IMG/VR virus record: IMGVR_UViG_3300030102_003270
Span: 21,686-85,685 of that record
Length of the DNA stretch: 64,000 nucleotides
Reading direction: 5' to 3' (one strand)
Source: a virus
In this document: in pieces, positions 6,726 through 15,100 of the stretch
Layout of the letters: each line of letters starts with the position of its first letter
How positions within the stretch are numbered: the stretch's first letter is position 1
Made by a program: the position numbers and the translations under genes
Notes under the pieces: generated by a model
Database searches by the model: none
Told to the model about the DNA's origin: nothing
The model's input: only the letters and a program-made list of their open reading frames with translations

Positions 6726-8600
6726 ATGACCATAGTTATTCCTTCTCGTCTGGTATTGGACAAGCAGAATAGCGTAGTATCTTTAGGTGAAACCATAAGG
6801 CTAGATTCTTCCGACATGGGAAATACATCTAGCCCTATGTTTAGGTTGATGGTAAGATACTTACTTAATCCTGTATCTTCGGGTGACTATGACAAAATAG
6901 AAAGAAACCTACCCAAATTCCTAAACTATGACTTCATGGAGAATGCATCAGAACAAACTCCCGATATGAAATACGATAAAGAGGAATACAAGAAGCATGT
7001 AGATGATGCTTACAGATTAATATCAGAAATGGACATAAGGCAATTCTTAGAGGAACATGTAAAGCCGAAAATAAGACAAAGTGATAAAGCAAGTTTTAGC
7101 CAAAAAGATTTAGATTTCGTTCTGATTAACTTAGGTGAATCAAACCTACCCATGAAGGAGTATCTAACTTCTTCGGGGTTTGACCAAATAATAGGTGCTA
7201 GGAAGACAGGAGAGACTAGCAGAAAAATTAGGAATATAGCAGAATCCAAAGCAATGTATGAAGATGCTTTGAAAAACATTGACAAATACATAGATGTGAC
7301 CCAGACTAAAAATGAACAGAAGGCCGGAGGAGCAGGAGGGTATTTGACAACAGTTGATGGGGTGCGTGAAGAAAGACCTGCTAGTATCATAGAATACGAT
7401 ATAGTAATAGATACAGAAAAGATGTTCAACGATATTTTCAAAGAGGCAGGTATATCCCCTCAAATGAACCTGCAAAAGTCACAGATAAATCTAGATGATG
7501 TCTTGGAAGACTATCAAAAACAAATACAACCCGAAAGCGATTATCAAATGGAAATAAAACCAGACATGCCTACTCTACAAGATTTGAGTGAGTTCAAATT
7601 CATATGGTTTCCTAAAGATTTGAGGGACGAAGCAAGTAAGGATTCTCAACTAGCGGAGAAGATTATCAAAATAAACATGAAGTTGATTTGGAATGAGGAT
7701 AGGTCCGAGTATGAAATGCCATATGATACGCTAGACGAGGAACAAAAAAATCTACTTTTTTTACTCTTTAACACTAACGTAATAAAGATTGATTCAATTT
7801 ATAAGTATGTTAAAGATGGTAAAACACCTTCAAACAGAAGTTTGAACAAAGAAGAGGTAGATTTCCTAAAAACACAAATACAACCAAGAGCCAAAACACA
7901 AGGACAAAAACCTAGTTTCGTAGATGAATATGAACAAAAATTATGGAGTAATGTAAAAGATAAAGTGTTAGCAGATAGAAGAATGGATGTAATATTACAT
8001 GCTCCAGAAGAAAGTAAATATAAAGAAATAAAGTTATTTAAGACACCAATAAATTATTCTAAGCCAGTAGTTAATGGAAAAGAAGGATTATTAAGTGTAA
8101 GAAGAAATGATTCTTCTAAAGTCATGAATGATATTATCAAAAGTATGTTGAATCCTAGTGACATAGGTTTGCATACACTAAAGGCAAGAGTCATTCAAGT
8201 AGATGAGCCTTATGTTAAACTAGGAGAGAACTATCTTAGAAACAAAACAATGCCAAGTGGAGGTTCTTCAAAGGACAATAAGAAAATATTTAGAGAACTT
8301 TTAGATGAGAAATGGAATGTATTTAGATTGATAGATGCAGATTATAAATCAAAGGCAAGACCATTTTTGAGTGATATAGAGGAAGCATTTCCTCAAAGAA
8401 GACCAAACAAAAAGAAACTTACAGATGTTGATTATGAAAGAATGAAAAAACCAATTACTAGACCGGGCAGTAATCCTGTTGGTTCAGCAGGTAGAGTTAA
8501 GGAAGGAGGCCAAGTCAAGATGATTAGTGTCAAGTCAAGGGTATTCAACAGTTCCATAAAGAGACAACTTAGAAGACTAAAGAGGTATGTAAATGAGTAA
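6726..8600 (+). CDS. Large virion-region protein of unknown function
   Basis: 624 aa, soluble, rich in Lys, Asp, Glu and Ile, ending in a strongly basic segment ('SIKRQLRRLKRYVNE'). No catalytic motif is visible. Its place before the putative head-tail adaptor, with an 8-base overlap, suggests a head morphogenesis or ejected protein whose basic end could bind DNA. No family recognised. Confidence 0.66.
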   Translation: MTIVIPSRLVLDKQNSVVSLGETIRLDSSDMGNTSSPMFRLMVRYLLNPVSSGDYDKIERNLPKFLNYDFMENASEQTPDMKYDKEEYKKHVDDAYRLISEMDIRQFLEEHVKPKIRQSDKASFSQKDLDFVLINLGESNLPMKEYLTSSGFDQIIGARKTGETSRKIRNIAESKAMYEDALKNIDKYIDVTQTKNEQKAGGAGGYLTTVDGVREERPASIIEYDIVIDTEKMFNDIFKEAGISPQMNLQKSQINLDDVLEDYQKQIQPESDYQMEIKPDMPTLQDLSEFKFIWFPKDLRDEASKDSQLAEKIIKINMKLIWNEDRSEYEMPYDTLDEEQKNLLFLLFNTNVIKIDSIYKYVKDGKTPSNRSLNKEEVDFLKTQIQPRAKTQGQKPSFVDEYEQKLWSNVKDKVLADRRMDVILHAPEESKYKEIKLFKTPINYSKPVVNGKEGLLSVRRNDSSKVMNDIIKSMLNPSDIGLHTLKARVIQVDEPYVKLGENYLRNKTMPSGGSSKDNKKIFRELLDEKWNVFRLIDADYKSKARPFLSDIEEAFPQRRPNKKKLTDVDYERMKKPITRPGSNPVGSAGRVKEGGQVKMISVKSRVFNSSIKRQLRRLKRYVNE

Positions 8601-9705
8601 ATTGAAGACAGAAAGCGATTATATAATTAGCACTTTGCCTAATTACTCAACAGGAATAGGTCATTATACAACACACACAGAAGTTTCAGATTTACTCCAA
8701 GTAGGTGCTTTCACTGTTGATTCAGTGCCTAGTATAGCAATGGTTGGCAAGATAATAAAAAGAGTAGAGGGTAAGATAGACAACAGCATAAAATTATCCT
8801 TTAGGCCAGAGATAATCAAGGACGAAGTTCATAATTTTGAATCCTTGAGAATGAATTCCTATCCTGTTGTTCCTTTCAAAGACTATGTTGGATTTATACA
8901 ACTACAAAGTGAGTCAATAAGAAAGATAATCAAGTTAGAAGTTTATCAAGGAAGCGAATACGTTGACCTTGCTTCAGCCAGTGTAAAATATACTCCTCCA
9001 GAAAGTCCTGTTAATGGCTCGTTTACCATTACTTTAGGGGTAGGAGATGCAGGGACAGGATATAGATTTACATTAACTAAAGGAAATTCAAACGGTTTTT
9101 ACGATACATTTGGTCAAAAAACAACTGTTTTACAAATATGTGACGCAATAAACGAAGTATTTCCATCAAAGACTGCACAATTTACAGGAGAAACAACATC
9201 CAAAAGCACAACAGATGCTCCCGATAATGGTGGAGTAACTAGAAGTATTTCTGATTTCTTTTATGCAAGTCCTTCAGGGGGAGGAACACAAGTATGCATT
9301 ACTTCTCTACTTCCTTCTGATGCGGGAACTATATGCACTATTGAAGCAACACACGGTAGCCATACTACTTCTACTTCCTTTACGGACAATGAGACTTCTG
9401 GTAGAGAAGATGACTTTTGGACTATCAATGATGAGGGTAAGTTATTCTTCAAACAGAACTATCCTTACTATCAAAACCATTCTATAAGAGTGACATATGT
9501 AAGAGGTAAATCAAGAGTTCCTGCTGAAATACATGAGGCAGCAACTAAACTAGCAGCAGCAGAAATACTTGTCCATGATGACAATACTATCCTTATTGCC
9601 GAGACAGGTTCTAATATTGACATAAAGACCAAGCACGAAATATTGGTCAAAGAAGCAGAAGATATCATCAAAGGAAAGCAGGTTCTACTGCATCTCATAG
9701 ACTAG
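8593..9705 (+). CDS. Putative head-tail adaptor with inserted beta module
   Basis: 370 aa. The N-terminus ('TTHTEVSDLLQVGAFT') and helical C-terminus ('VPAEIHEAATKLAAAEILVH') resemble gp6/gp15-type connector proteins, whose C-terminal helices pack in a ring under the portal. Residues about 135-265 form an insertion of the type 'SFTITLGVGDAGTGYRFTL', like the repeats of the 922-aa adhesin at 15.1 kb. Position between head and tail genes supports a neck role. Similarity was judged by eye. Confidence 0.5.
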   Translation: MSKLKTESDYIISTLPNYSTGIGHYTTHTEVSDLLQVGAFTVDSVPSIAMVGKIIKRVEGKIDNSIKLSFRPEIIKDEVHNFESLRMNSYPVVPFKDYVGFIQLQSESIRKIIKLEVYQGSEYVDLASASVKYTPPESPVNGSFTITLGVGDAGTGYRFTLTKGNSNGFYDTFGQKTTVLQICDAINEVFPSKTAQFTGETTSKSTTDAPDNGGVTRSISDFFYASPSGGGTQVCITSLLPSDAGTICTIEATHGSHTTSTSFTDNETSGREDDFWTINDEGKLFFKQNYPYYQNHSIRVTYVRGKSRVPAEIHEAATKLAAAEILVHDDNTILIAETGSNIDIKTKHEILVKEAEDIIKGKQVLLHLID

Positions 9706-9713
9706 GTGAAGAC

Positions 9714-9956
9714 ATGGACCCCTCAGTAAACTTCTATCGAGTGATGAAGAAGTATGCTGATGAGCAGATTAGGATAGCAAGGGAAAGAGAAGAAATCTTA
9801 TCTGAGTTAGGTTTGGGAATAGAGACAGAAGCAGACTTGAATGAATATCTCCTAGAAGTAGGAACAAAAGCAGCATCATTAAAATTAGTGGAATATAGCA
9901 TGGAGATGTATAAAAATACAGCATTAGCGGTAAAGAGGGAAATCCATGTTAGATGA
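9714..9956 (+). CDS. Small helical neck-region protein
   Basis: 80 aa, all-helical and charged, with AGGTGA before the start. It overlaps the next gene by 11 bases. Small helical proteins here in tailed-virus genomes are often neck or tail-completion factors. No motif. Confidence 0.6.
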   Translation: MDPSVNFYRVMKKYADEQIRIAREREEILSELGLGIETEADLNEYLLEVGTKAASLKLVEYSMEMYKNTALAVKREIHVR

Positions 9957-10491
9957 AGTCACTTTCGTTATCCGTCTTCTCAGCGACAATTGGACAGATG
10001 CGGCTGAAAATACAAACGGAGTAAATGCATACGGCGACCCTACTCCGGGCTTGGCAAATCATCGAGGTAAACCGAACATAATTGATGTTAGGAGCATAGA
10101 ACCGGGACAAGGAAGAAGATACGATGCCGACCAGAAAGAGGTAATCGTGGTTTTCGAGGATAGCGCAAGCCTAACTCTACCCACTATTGATTGGTCTATT
10201 AGAAACGAGGACTATTCCTTTACTCTTCACCTTAGAGTTCTACATCAAAAACAGTGGACGAGTTTAACTTACGGAAGGGATAGACTGCAAAGTTTATATC
10301 AAATCGCAAGATACATCCTAGAGAAGAAAGGTCTGCGACCCGCCGTATATGACGCAAACAATAATATCGAGGGTAGTGCAGAATTAATTCAAATAACAGG
10401 CAGAAGTGAGGCTAATGATAGAGGTAAGCGTTTATTAGGTTATAAGATGTCTGTTACCATGAAAAGGTTCGGAAGAACCACAGTATGTTAG
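9946..10491 (+). CDS. Putative tail terminator/completion protein
   Basis: 181 aa with AGAGGGA upstream of ATG 9946. Mixed alpha/beta with a helix near 105-125 ('RDRLQSLYQIARYILEKKG') between strands, like the tail-terminator family (lambda gpU, HK97 gp10). It sits directly before the tail tube gene, the usual place. Assignment is by order and secondary-structure impression. Confidence 0.45.
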   Translation: MLDEVTFVIRLLSDNWTDAAENTNGVNAYGDPTPGLANHRGKPNIIDVRSIEPGQGRRYDADQKEVIVVFEDSASLTLPTIDWSIRNEDYSFTLHLRVLHQKQWTSLTYGRDRLQSLYQIARYILEKKGLRPAVYDANNNIEGSAELIQITGRSEANDRGKRLLGYKMSVTMKRFGRTTVC

Positions 10492-10503
10492 TAAGGTGAT
10501 AAA

Positions 10504-12087
10504 ATGGGCAGCAGTGAAGTATATACAGGAGCAGGAGCATCGGCAACGTTAATCCCAGAAGCGGATTATAACATTGGAAATCAGTTAGGACCGATATCAA
10601 TAACCACAGATGTAAAGGGTTTTGGTTTCCTTAATTCAAACAATAACAGTGCAGTAGATAGAACAACATTATCATGGGGTTCTGACGCTACTGACGGCGG
10701 CGCAGAATCAGATACCAATAGGCTCCCTGTCAATATATATCAAGGATGTTTTGCTGAAGTCTCTAAATACGAATCGGGTTCAACCACAGAAGTTCCCTTG
10801 GGAATACACGTAATCAAGAGCAACGCTGCACAGACAATAACTTTCGATAGAGAACTTTCTGGTACAGATACAGATAGATTCACAGTAAAAATACTAGGGT
10901 TCGGAACACCTTTACATTCACCAGCAGTAATGACAGGTAAGCACAATTTACTATCAGATAACTGGTTAGGTTTGGTGAACTCAATAACTGCACCAAGCAT
11001 TGATGCTGAAATGAAGCAATTAAATCTAGCACTAGGGGGAACCAGAAACTTTGGTTTCCAATACAAAGGAGCAGAATCCTACGGAAGTGCATCTATTGAT
11101 GTATCTCTAAACAATGGTTCTTGGTTATATTACGCATTAGGAAAGAAAACATTTACTGCAACTCAAAAAACTAATTCTCAAGGTACGGCTATAAATTTAA
11201 GTTTGAATCAAGAAAACGGTAAAGTGTACTATGACGATACAAATAAGACATTTCATAGATTAGAATCAACAACATTAAGCCCACCTAAACCATACGGAAC
11301 AGCAGACGCTAGTATACTGAAGTTATCTGATGATAGTAAAATAGATTATCAATTTACAGAAGCCGATGGAGACTCACTACCGTCTTTTGCATTAGAATTC
11401 ACAAATGAGAAAGGTAATGTTGCTGACGCAAACTATTTTCAAGATGCTTCAGATGAAAGATTATTCTCTCGTATATTCACAGGATGCCAAGTCAATACAT
11501 TATCAATAAATTTTGAAGAGGGTCAAGAAGTTAAGGCTAGTATTGACGCAGTTACTAGAAGAGGATATGATAGCAACCAAAATTACACACCAAAAAGAAG
11601 AGTTAGAACACCATCTTCTTTATTCAACTACAATGATACCGATGCAAACTTACCATTTATGTTTTCAGATGGAACCATTCAAGCATTTGGTCAAAATCTT
11701 GCTAGAGTAAAAAGCGGGACTCTTACTATTAACAACAACATAACTCCACAAAGATACATCGGTAATTATGATAGGTCTATTGTATCTGCACATATACCTG
11801 CACAAAGAACTTATGAAATAACTCTTAACTTACAAATTACAGACAGGTTGATTTTTGATGAATTAAGAAGTGCTGATGAAGTTACTCTAGGAGACATTGT
11901 TCTAACATTTGATAAAAATGCTACTGCCGATACTGATAAGATTACAATGACGTTGAAAGATTACATAGTGCAATCTGTTGATATTCCGTTCCCAGACGAC
12001 AAAGGAATGATTGATGTGGCCGTGACTCTAGCGGCCCGGACCCTACATGAGTGTAAATATCATGGTAAATGGATTATCATTGGATAA
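10504..12087 (+). CDS. Major tail (tube) protein
   Basis: 527 aa, GGTGATAAA before ATG. The opening 'YTGAGASATLIPEADYN' and the run of beta strands ending 'RTYEITLNLQITDRLIFDELR' are typical of siphovirus-type tail tube proteins. It lies just upstream of the frameshifted chaperone and tape measure genes, the canonical order. The length exceeds most tube proteins (150-350 aa), so extra surface domains are likely in the middle (about 230-350). Confidence 0.68.
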   Translation: MGSSEVYTGAGASATLIPEADYNIGNQLGPISITTDVKGFGFLNSNNNSAVDRTTLSWGSDATDGGAESDTNRLPVNIYQGCFAEVSKYESGSTTEVPLGIHVIKSNAAQTITFDRELSGTDTDRFTVKILGFGTPLHSPAVMTGKHNLLSDNWLGLVNSITAPSIDAEMKQLNLALGGTRNFGFQYKGAESYGSASIDVSLNNGSWLYYALGKKTFTATQKTNSQGTAINLSLNQENGKVYYDDTNKTFHRLESTTLSPPKPYGTADASILKLSDDSKIDYQFTEADGDSLPSFALEFTNEKGNVADANYFQDASDERLFSRIFTGCQVNTLSINFEEGQEVKASIDAVTRRGYDSNQNYTPKRRVRTPSSLFNYNDTDANLPFMFSDGTIQAFGQNLARVKSGTLTINNNITPQRYIGNYDRSIVSAHIPAQRTYEITLNLQITDRLIFDELRSADEVTLGDIVLTFDKNATADTDKITMTLKDYIVQSVDIPFPDDKGMIDVAVTLAARTLHECKYHGKWIIIG

Positions 12088-12300
12088 ATCGAGTGAAAAA
12101 CAATTCAAAGGGTTATACAATATTTCTAAGAAAGTCGAGGGCGAAAATGATGCACAAATCTGTGAATCTGTGGGTCTATTCCTGTTTTCGTAGTATGGAT
12201 TCGTCCATATTAGGAGGGCTAAAAAGAGGATAAAATCCTTTTATCTTAACATTCCACTAACAATCGTTTGTTTGTTAGTTTTATATTGTAGGTGGAAAAA
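12088..12300 (+). other. 213-base gap after the tail tube gene with inverted repeats and a weak small ORF
   Basis: This is the longest gap in the rightward unit. A GTG-initiated frame runs 12093-12233 (46 codons) without a convincing ribosome binding site; I do not call it a gene. GGAT-AAA-ATCC near 12228-12238 is a small palindrome. ACTAACAA/TTGTTAGT hairpin at 12256-12279 is followed by T-rich sequence and a TATA-like TTTTATATT (12278-12286). The gap may hold a partial terminator plus an internal promoter or leader for the chaperone and tape measure genes. Confidence 0.45.
12256..12279 (+). terminator. Hairpin followed by T-rich sequence
   Basis: ACTAACAA (12256-12263) pairs perfectly with TTGTTAGT (12272-12279), then TTTAT follows. 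It could end part of the tail-tube transcript, consistent with tube protein being needed in greater amounts than the genes after it. Archaeal terminators mostly need only a T-run, so this is tentative. Confidence 0.4.
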
Positions 12301-12657
12301 ATGGAAAATGTAGTAAGTGATAAGAACAGACTGTTTACAACAGTAGAAACAAAATGTCATCTTTTGAAAGTTGATGAAACTTCAGATGATATATTGAAGG
12401 TGTGGGTCAAAGAACCTACATGGCTTCAAGTAGAACAAGCGTTATCTGTGGTGATGAACCTTAACGCTGACCAAGGAAGTATGGGCATAGACCTAAATAA
12501 AATGTATAGGTTTATGGTTGAAAACTTCATAGAGAAAACAGAACCGTCATTAACGACAGTAGAAATTTTAAGGTTGACTCCTTTTGTTGGAGCGCAATTA
12601 AAAAATGTTCTACCTAATCCCTTTAATGATTTCTTAGGGGATGATACGGGAAACTGA
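12301..12657 (+). CDS. Tail assembly chaperone, short form (gpG-like)
   Basis: 118 aa from ATG 12301 with AGGTGG six bases upstream; a GTG at 12292 would overlap that site. Acidic and helical, like lambda gpG-type chaperones that coat the tape measure before tube assembly. It sits between the tail tube and tape measure genes, where tailed viruses keep this gene, and its last codons carry a -1 frameshift signal giving the long form. Confidence 0.72.
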   Translation: MENVVSDKNRLFTTVETKCHLLKVDETSDDILKVWVKEPTWLQVEQALSVVMNLNADQGSMGIDLNKMYRFMVENFIEKTEPSLTTVEILRLTPFVGAQLKNVLPNPFNDFLGDDTGN

Positions 12658-12869
12658 AAGAGATTCGTAGAGGACTAAGAGGAGGAGAAATAAAACCTAC
12701 TTTAGCCTCACGAATCCTTATTTATTCATATTCAAAAGTATTTGGTATAAGTCCAATGGAAGCATACAATACTCCGGCAACAATAATATTAGAAATGATG
12801 AAGATACATACAGAAGCAGAACAGTTGAAATCAGAAGAAATAGATAAGCAAATAAAGAAGGTAAGATAA
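12301..12869 (+). CDS. Tail assembly chaperone, -1 frameshift product (gpG-T-like)
   Basis: At 12648-12654 the 0-frame codons read ACG-GGA-AAC, containing the heptamer G-GGA-AAC. Slipping back one base continues translation from CTG 12654 to TAA 12867-12869, adding 71 residues for about 189 in total. The extension ('KEIRRGLRGGEIKP', then a helical, charged end) has no good start of its own. The tape measure ATG overlaps its TAA (TAATG), so the long form is translationally coupled to the tape measure gene. Confidence 0.78.
12648..12716 (+). promoter_or_regulatory. Programmed -1 frameshift signal (slippery site plus stem-loop)
   Basis: The slippery heptamer GGGAAAC lies at 12648-12654. After a 7-base spacer, a stem-loop begins: GATTCGT (12662-12668) pairs with ACGAATC (12710-12716), then GAGG with CCTC and CTAA with TTAG. 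Single bulged A residues at 12669 and 12674 interrupt the 5' arm. That is 15 bp around a 23-base purine-rich loop. Heptamer type, spacer length and stem match known -1 frameshift stimulators. Confidence 0.82.
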
Positions 12870-14347
12870 TGGCTAAAGATGCACCTGAACTAACCAACGA
12901 TTTAACTGTTGCTATCAACAGATTAAATCGAGCAAAAGACGGATTAATATTTCGTTTTGGTCAAGCAGGTGAAAGCGGAAATAAACTTTGGAATGTCATT
13001 AGTAGATTTAGTTCTGGTAGCACATTTTGGAGATTACAAAATTATCTTCGTGGTGTCTCAAACGTAGTTAACTTCTTCACAAAAGCACAAGAAGAAAACA
13101 GAACACAAATTTTAGAGTCATTAGAATCTAATCTAGCACTTGCTGATTCATTGAAAATGTTAAAAGAAAGATATGACAAAATAGAAGCAGGTGGAACTAC
13201 ACCATACTATGAATTACTTTTAGGTGATTTAGGAGATGCAAAATTAGCAAAAGAGGAAGCAAAAGGATTTTATAAAAAATATATAGATGAAATTGAAAAT
13301 GTTGTAAAAAAAAGAGGCGCACAACTTAGAAAATCTATATTGAATAGAGGTAAGGGTATAACAAAAAGATTTGCCGAGGCTAATCCTTTTGAGTTCCAAA
13401 AACCAACATTAGAAGGAGGGACAAAAAATGCACCAATACGAGGCTCAATTGGATTTATTTTAAAAGAAACTTTTGCTCCTTTAACGAATATACTAACTAA
13501 GACATTTGAATTTACAAAAGGTCCATTTCTTGACAGTATAAAAGGCCCGGAAAGAATAGTGAGAAAAAAATTATTTGGTCTAAGTAAACTTGAAGAATTT
13601 GAAAATAAAGGTAGAATTGGATATAGAAAGAAAATGACACAAAACCTGCAAGTGATGGGAAAATGGTTCAAAGGAGCAGGTAAGGCTCTAGGAGAATTTT
13701 CAGTTAAAGCGGCTGCTCTCATAGGTAAATTTGCTATGTATGGATTGCTGATTGTCTTTGGAATAACTCTAATTGCTAAAATAATCAACGCAGGATGGCC
13801 TGTGATTAGAAAGCAGTTTGAAGATGCTTTTGGTTTCTTCAAGAAAGCATTTTTGAATGTTCTTGGAATTCTTTTAGGAGTATTCAATCTAATTGGAAAA
13901 ATATTCGCAGGTGATATAGTAGGAGCAATCAAAGTTTTCTTCAAAGAAATTGTATTCAATCTAGTCAAATTGCTAGGTAATCTCCTAGCAGGTCTATTCA
14001 AGATTATGTTAGGTATCATTACAGGAATCTTAGCAGGTATTTACAATGCTACATTTGGAGCGTTAACAGGTCGCAAAATTGGTAAGCATTCAACAGGAGG
14101 TGTATCTAGAGGAGGTCTAGCGGTTGTTGGCGAAAATGGACCGGAACTAGTATCATTACCTAGAGGTGCAAGAGTACAGAACAATGCAAATAGCATGGGT
14201 GCAAGAGCAGGTGGAAACAATATTCACATTCACATAAATGGCCGTGTTGGTGCTTCTGATGCAGAAATAAGAGATATTGCCAACAAGGTAGCAAGAGAAA
14301 TCAACATAAGAATGAACAGAACAGGAGCAAATAGAATAGGTGCATGA
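12869..14347 (+). CDS. Tape measure protein
   Basis: 492 aa. Hydrophilic, helical N-terminal half; long hydrophobic helices at about 280-390; then 'GLAVVGENGPELVSLPRGARV' near 415-435, the characteristic C-terminal motif of tape measure proteins. It ends with an 'IHIHING' strand and a basic helix. It follows the frameshifted chaperone and overlaps it by one base. At about 0.15 nm per residue the tail would be near 75 nm, so quite short. Confidence 0.87.
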   Translation: MAKDAPELTNDLTVAINRLNRAKDGLIFRFGQAGESGNKLWNVISRFSSGSTFWRLQNYLRGVSNVVNFFTKAQEENRTQILESLESNLALADSLKMLKERYDKIEAGGTTPYYELLLGDLGDAKLAKEEAKGFYKKYIDEIENVVKKRGAQLRKSILNRGKGITKRFAEANPFEFQKPTLEGGTKNAPIRGSIGFILKETFAPLTNILTKTFEFTKGPFLDSIKGPERIVRKKLFGLSKLEEFENKGRIGYRKKMTQNLQVMGKWFKGAGKALGEFSVKAAALIGKFAMYGLLIVFGITLIAKIINAGWPVIRKQFEDAFGFFKKAFLNVLGILLGVFNLIGKIFAGDIVGAIKVFFKEIVFNLVKLLGNLLAGLFKIMLGIITGILAGIYNATFGALTGRKIGKHSTGGVSRGGLAVVGENGPELVSLPRGARVQNNANSMGARAGGNNIHIHINGRVGASDAEIRDIANKVAREINIRMNRTGANRIGA

Positions 14348-14348
14348 T

Positions 14349-15092
14349 ATGGTTAATTATGGAACTCTTACCGAAGTAACCTCCTATTGCATGTTAGAGT
14401 TAGCAAGAAGAGGTTCTGGCGATACACTACCAGATACTATAAACGATACAGCATTGTTTCAAAACAGAATAGGACTACTGGCAACTAATATAAACATAGC
14501 AACAAACAAACAATCCATTGCCTTTCCTGTTCCTTTTTCCGGTATAATATCTGGTGAGTCATCCACTTTGGCACTGGATTTAGGTCTAGCAACAAAGACA
14601 GTATCAATAAATGGAATATTATCTGACCAAATGCTATTCAAAAAAACAAAGAACGGTACTCAAAAGAATAAGAAACTGACAGCATATGAAATGGCGCAAT
14701 TACTACACTCATATGTGGATTCTTCTTTCTTACATGAAGACCAAAACGTAAGTAAATTAATCGTATTGATACCAAGTCGTGTAGATACTAATTTTGAATA
14801 TCATGCTGGCGTTAATGAGAACACCCCTTTATCGGAATGTCCTCTAATACCTTTTCACTTTGGCAATCGAACCTTCGATATGCCTACACTAGACGGGACT
14901 AAGATAGACTTTGGCGCAACTGAGTTTCCATCTGCATTGGCTAATATTGACCAAGAGATACCGGGTATGAGTGGATTCATCAATGATTTCTCTACTGATA
15001 TTGCTGGCGACCAAATACCATCAATAAACTTCACTCTTAACTTTACAATATCATCTACTGCTATGTCTGATTTTATCAATAAGGCTTTCTAG
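14349..15092 (+). CDS. Tail protein downstream of tape measure (possible distal tail protein)
   Basis: 247 aa from ATG 14349, seven bases after AGGTG. The GTG at 14340 would overlap the tape measure stop. Mixed alpha/beta, no catalytic motif. The gene after the tape measure usually encodes the distal tail protein or a tail-tip component. No family recognised by sequence. Confidence 0.6.
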   Translation: MVNYGTLTEVTSYCMLELARRGSGDTLPDTINDTALFQNRIGLLATNINIATNKQSIAFPVPFSGIISGESSTLALDLGLATKTVSINGILSDQMLFKKTKNGTQKNKKLTAYEMAQLLHSYVDSSFLHEDQNVSKLIVLIPSRVDTNFEYHAGVNENTPLSECPLIPFHFGNRTFDMPTLDGTKIDFGATEFPSALANIDQEIPGMSGFINDFSTDIAGDQIPSINFTLNFTISSTAMSDFINKAF

Positions 15093-15100
15093 GTGATTCT

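Noticed and set aside
12093-12233. 46-codon GTG-started frame after the tail tube gene
   Set aside because: No ribosome binding site and an unremarkable translation; kept only as part of the gap description.
13270-14019. 249-codon leftward frame inside the tape measure gene
   Set aside because: Antisense shadow of an A/T-biased gene; low-complexity Pro/Asn/Ile translation, no ribosome site, and strongly supported sense gene.
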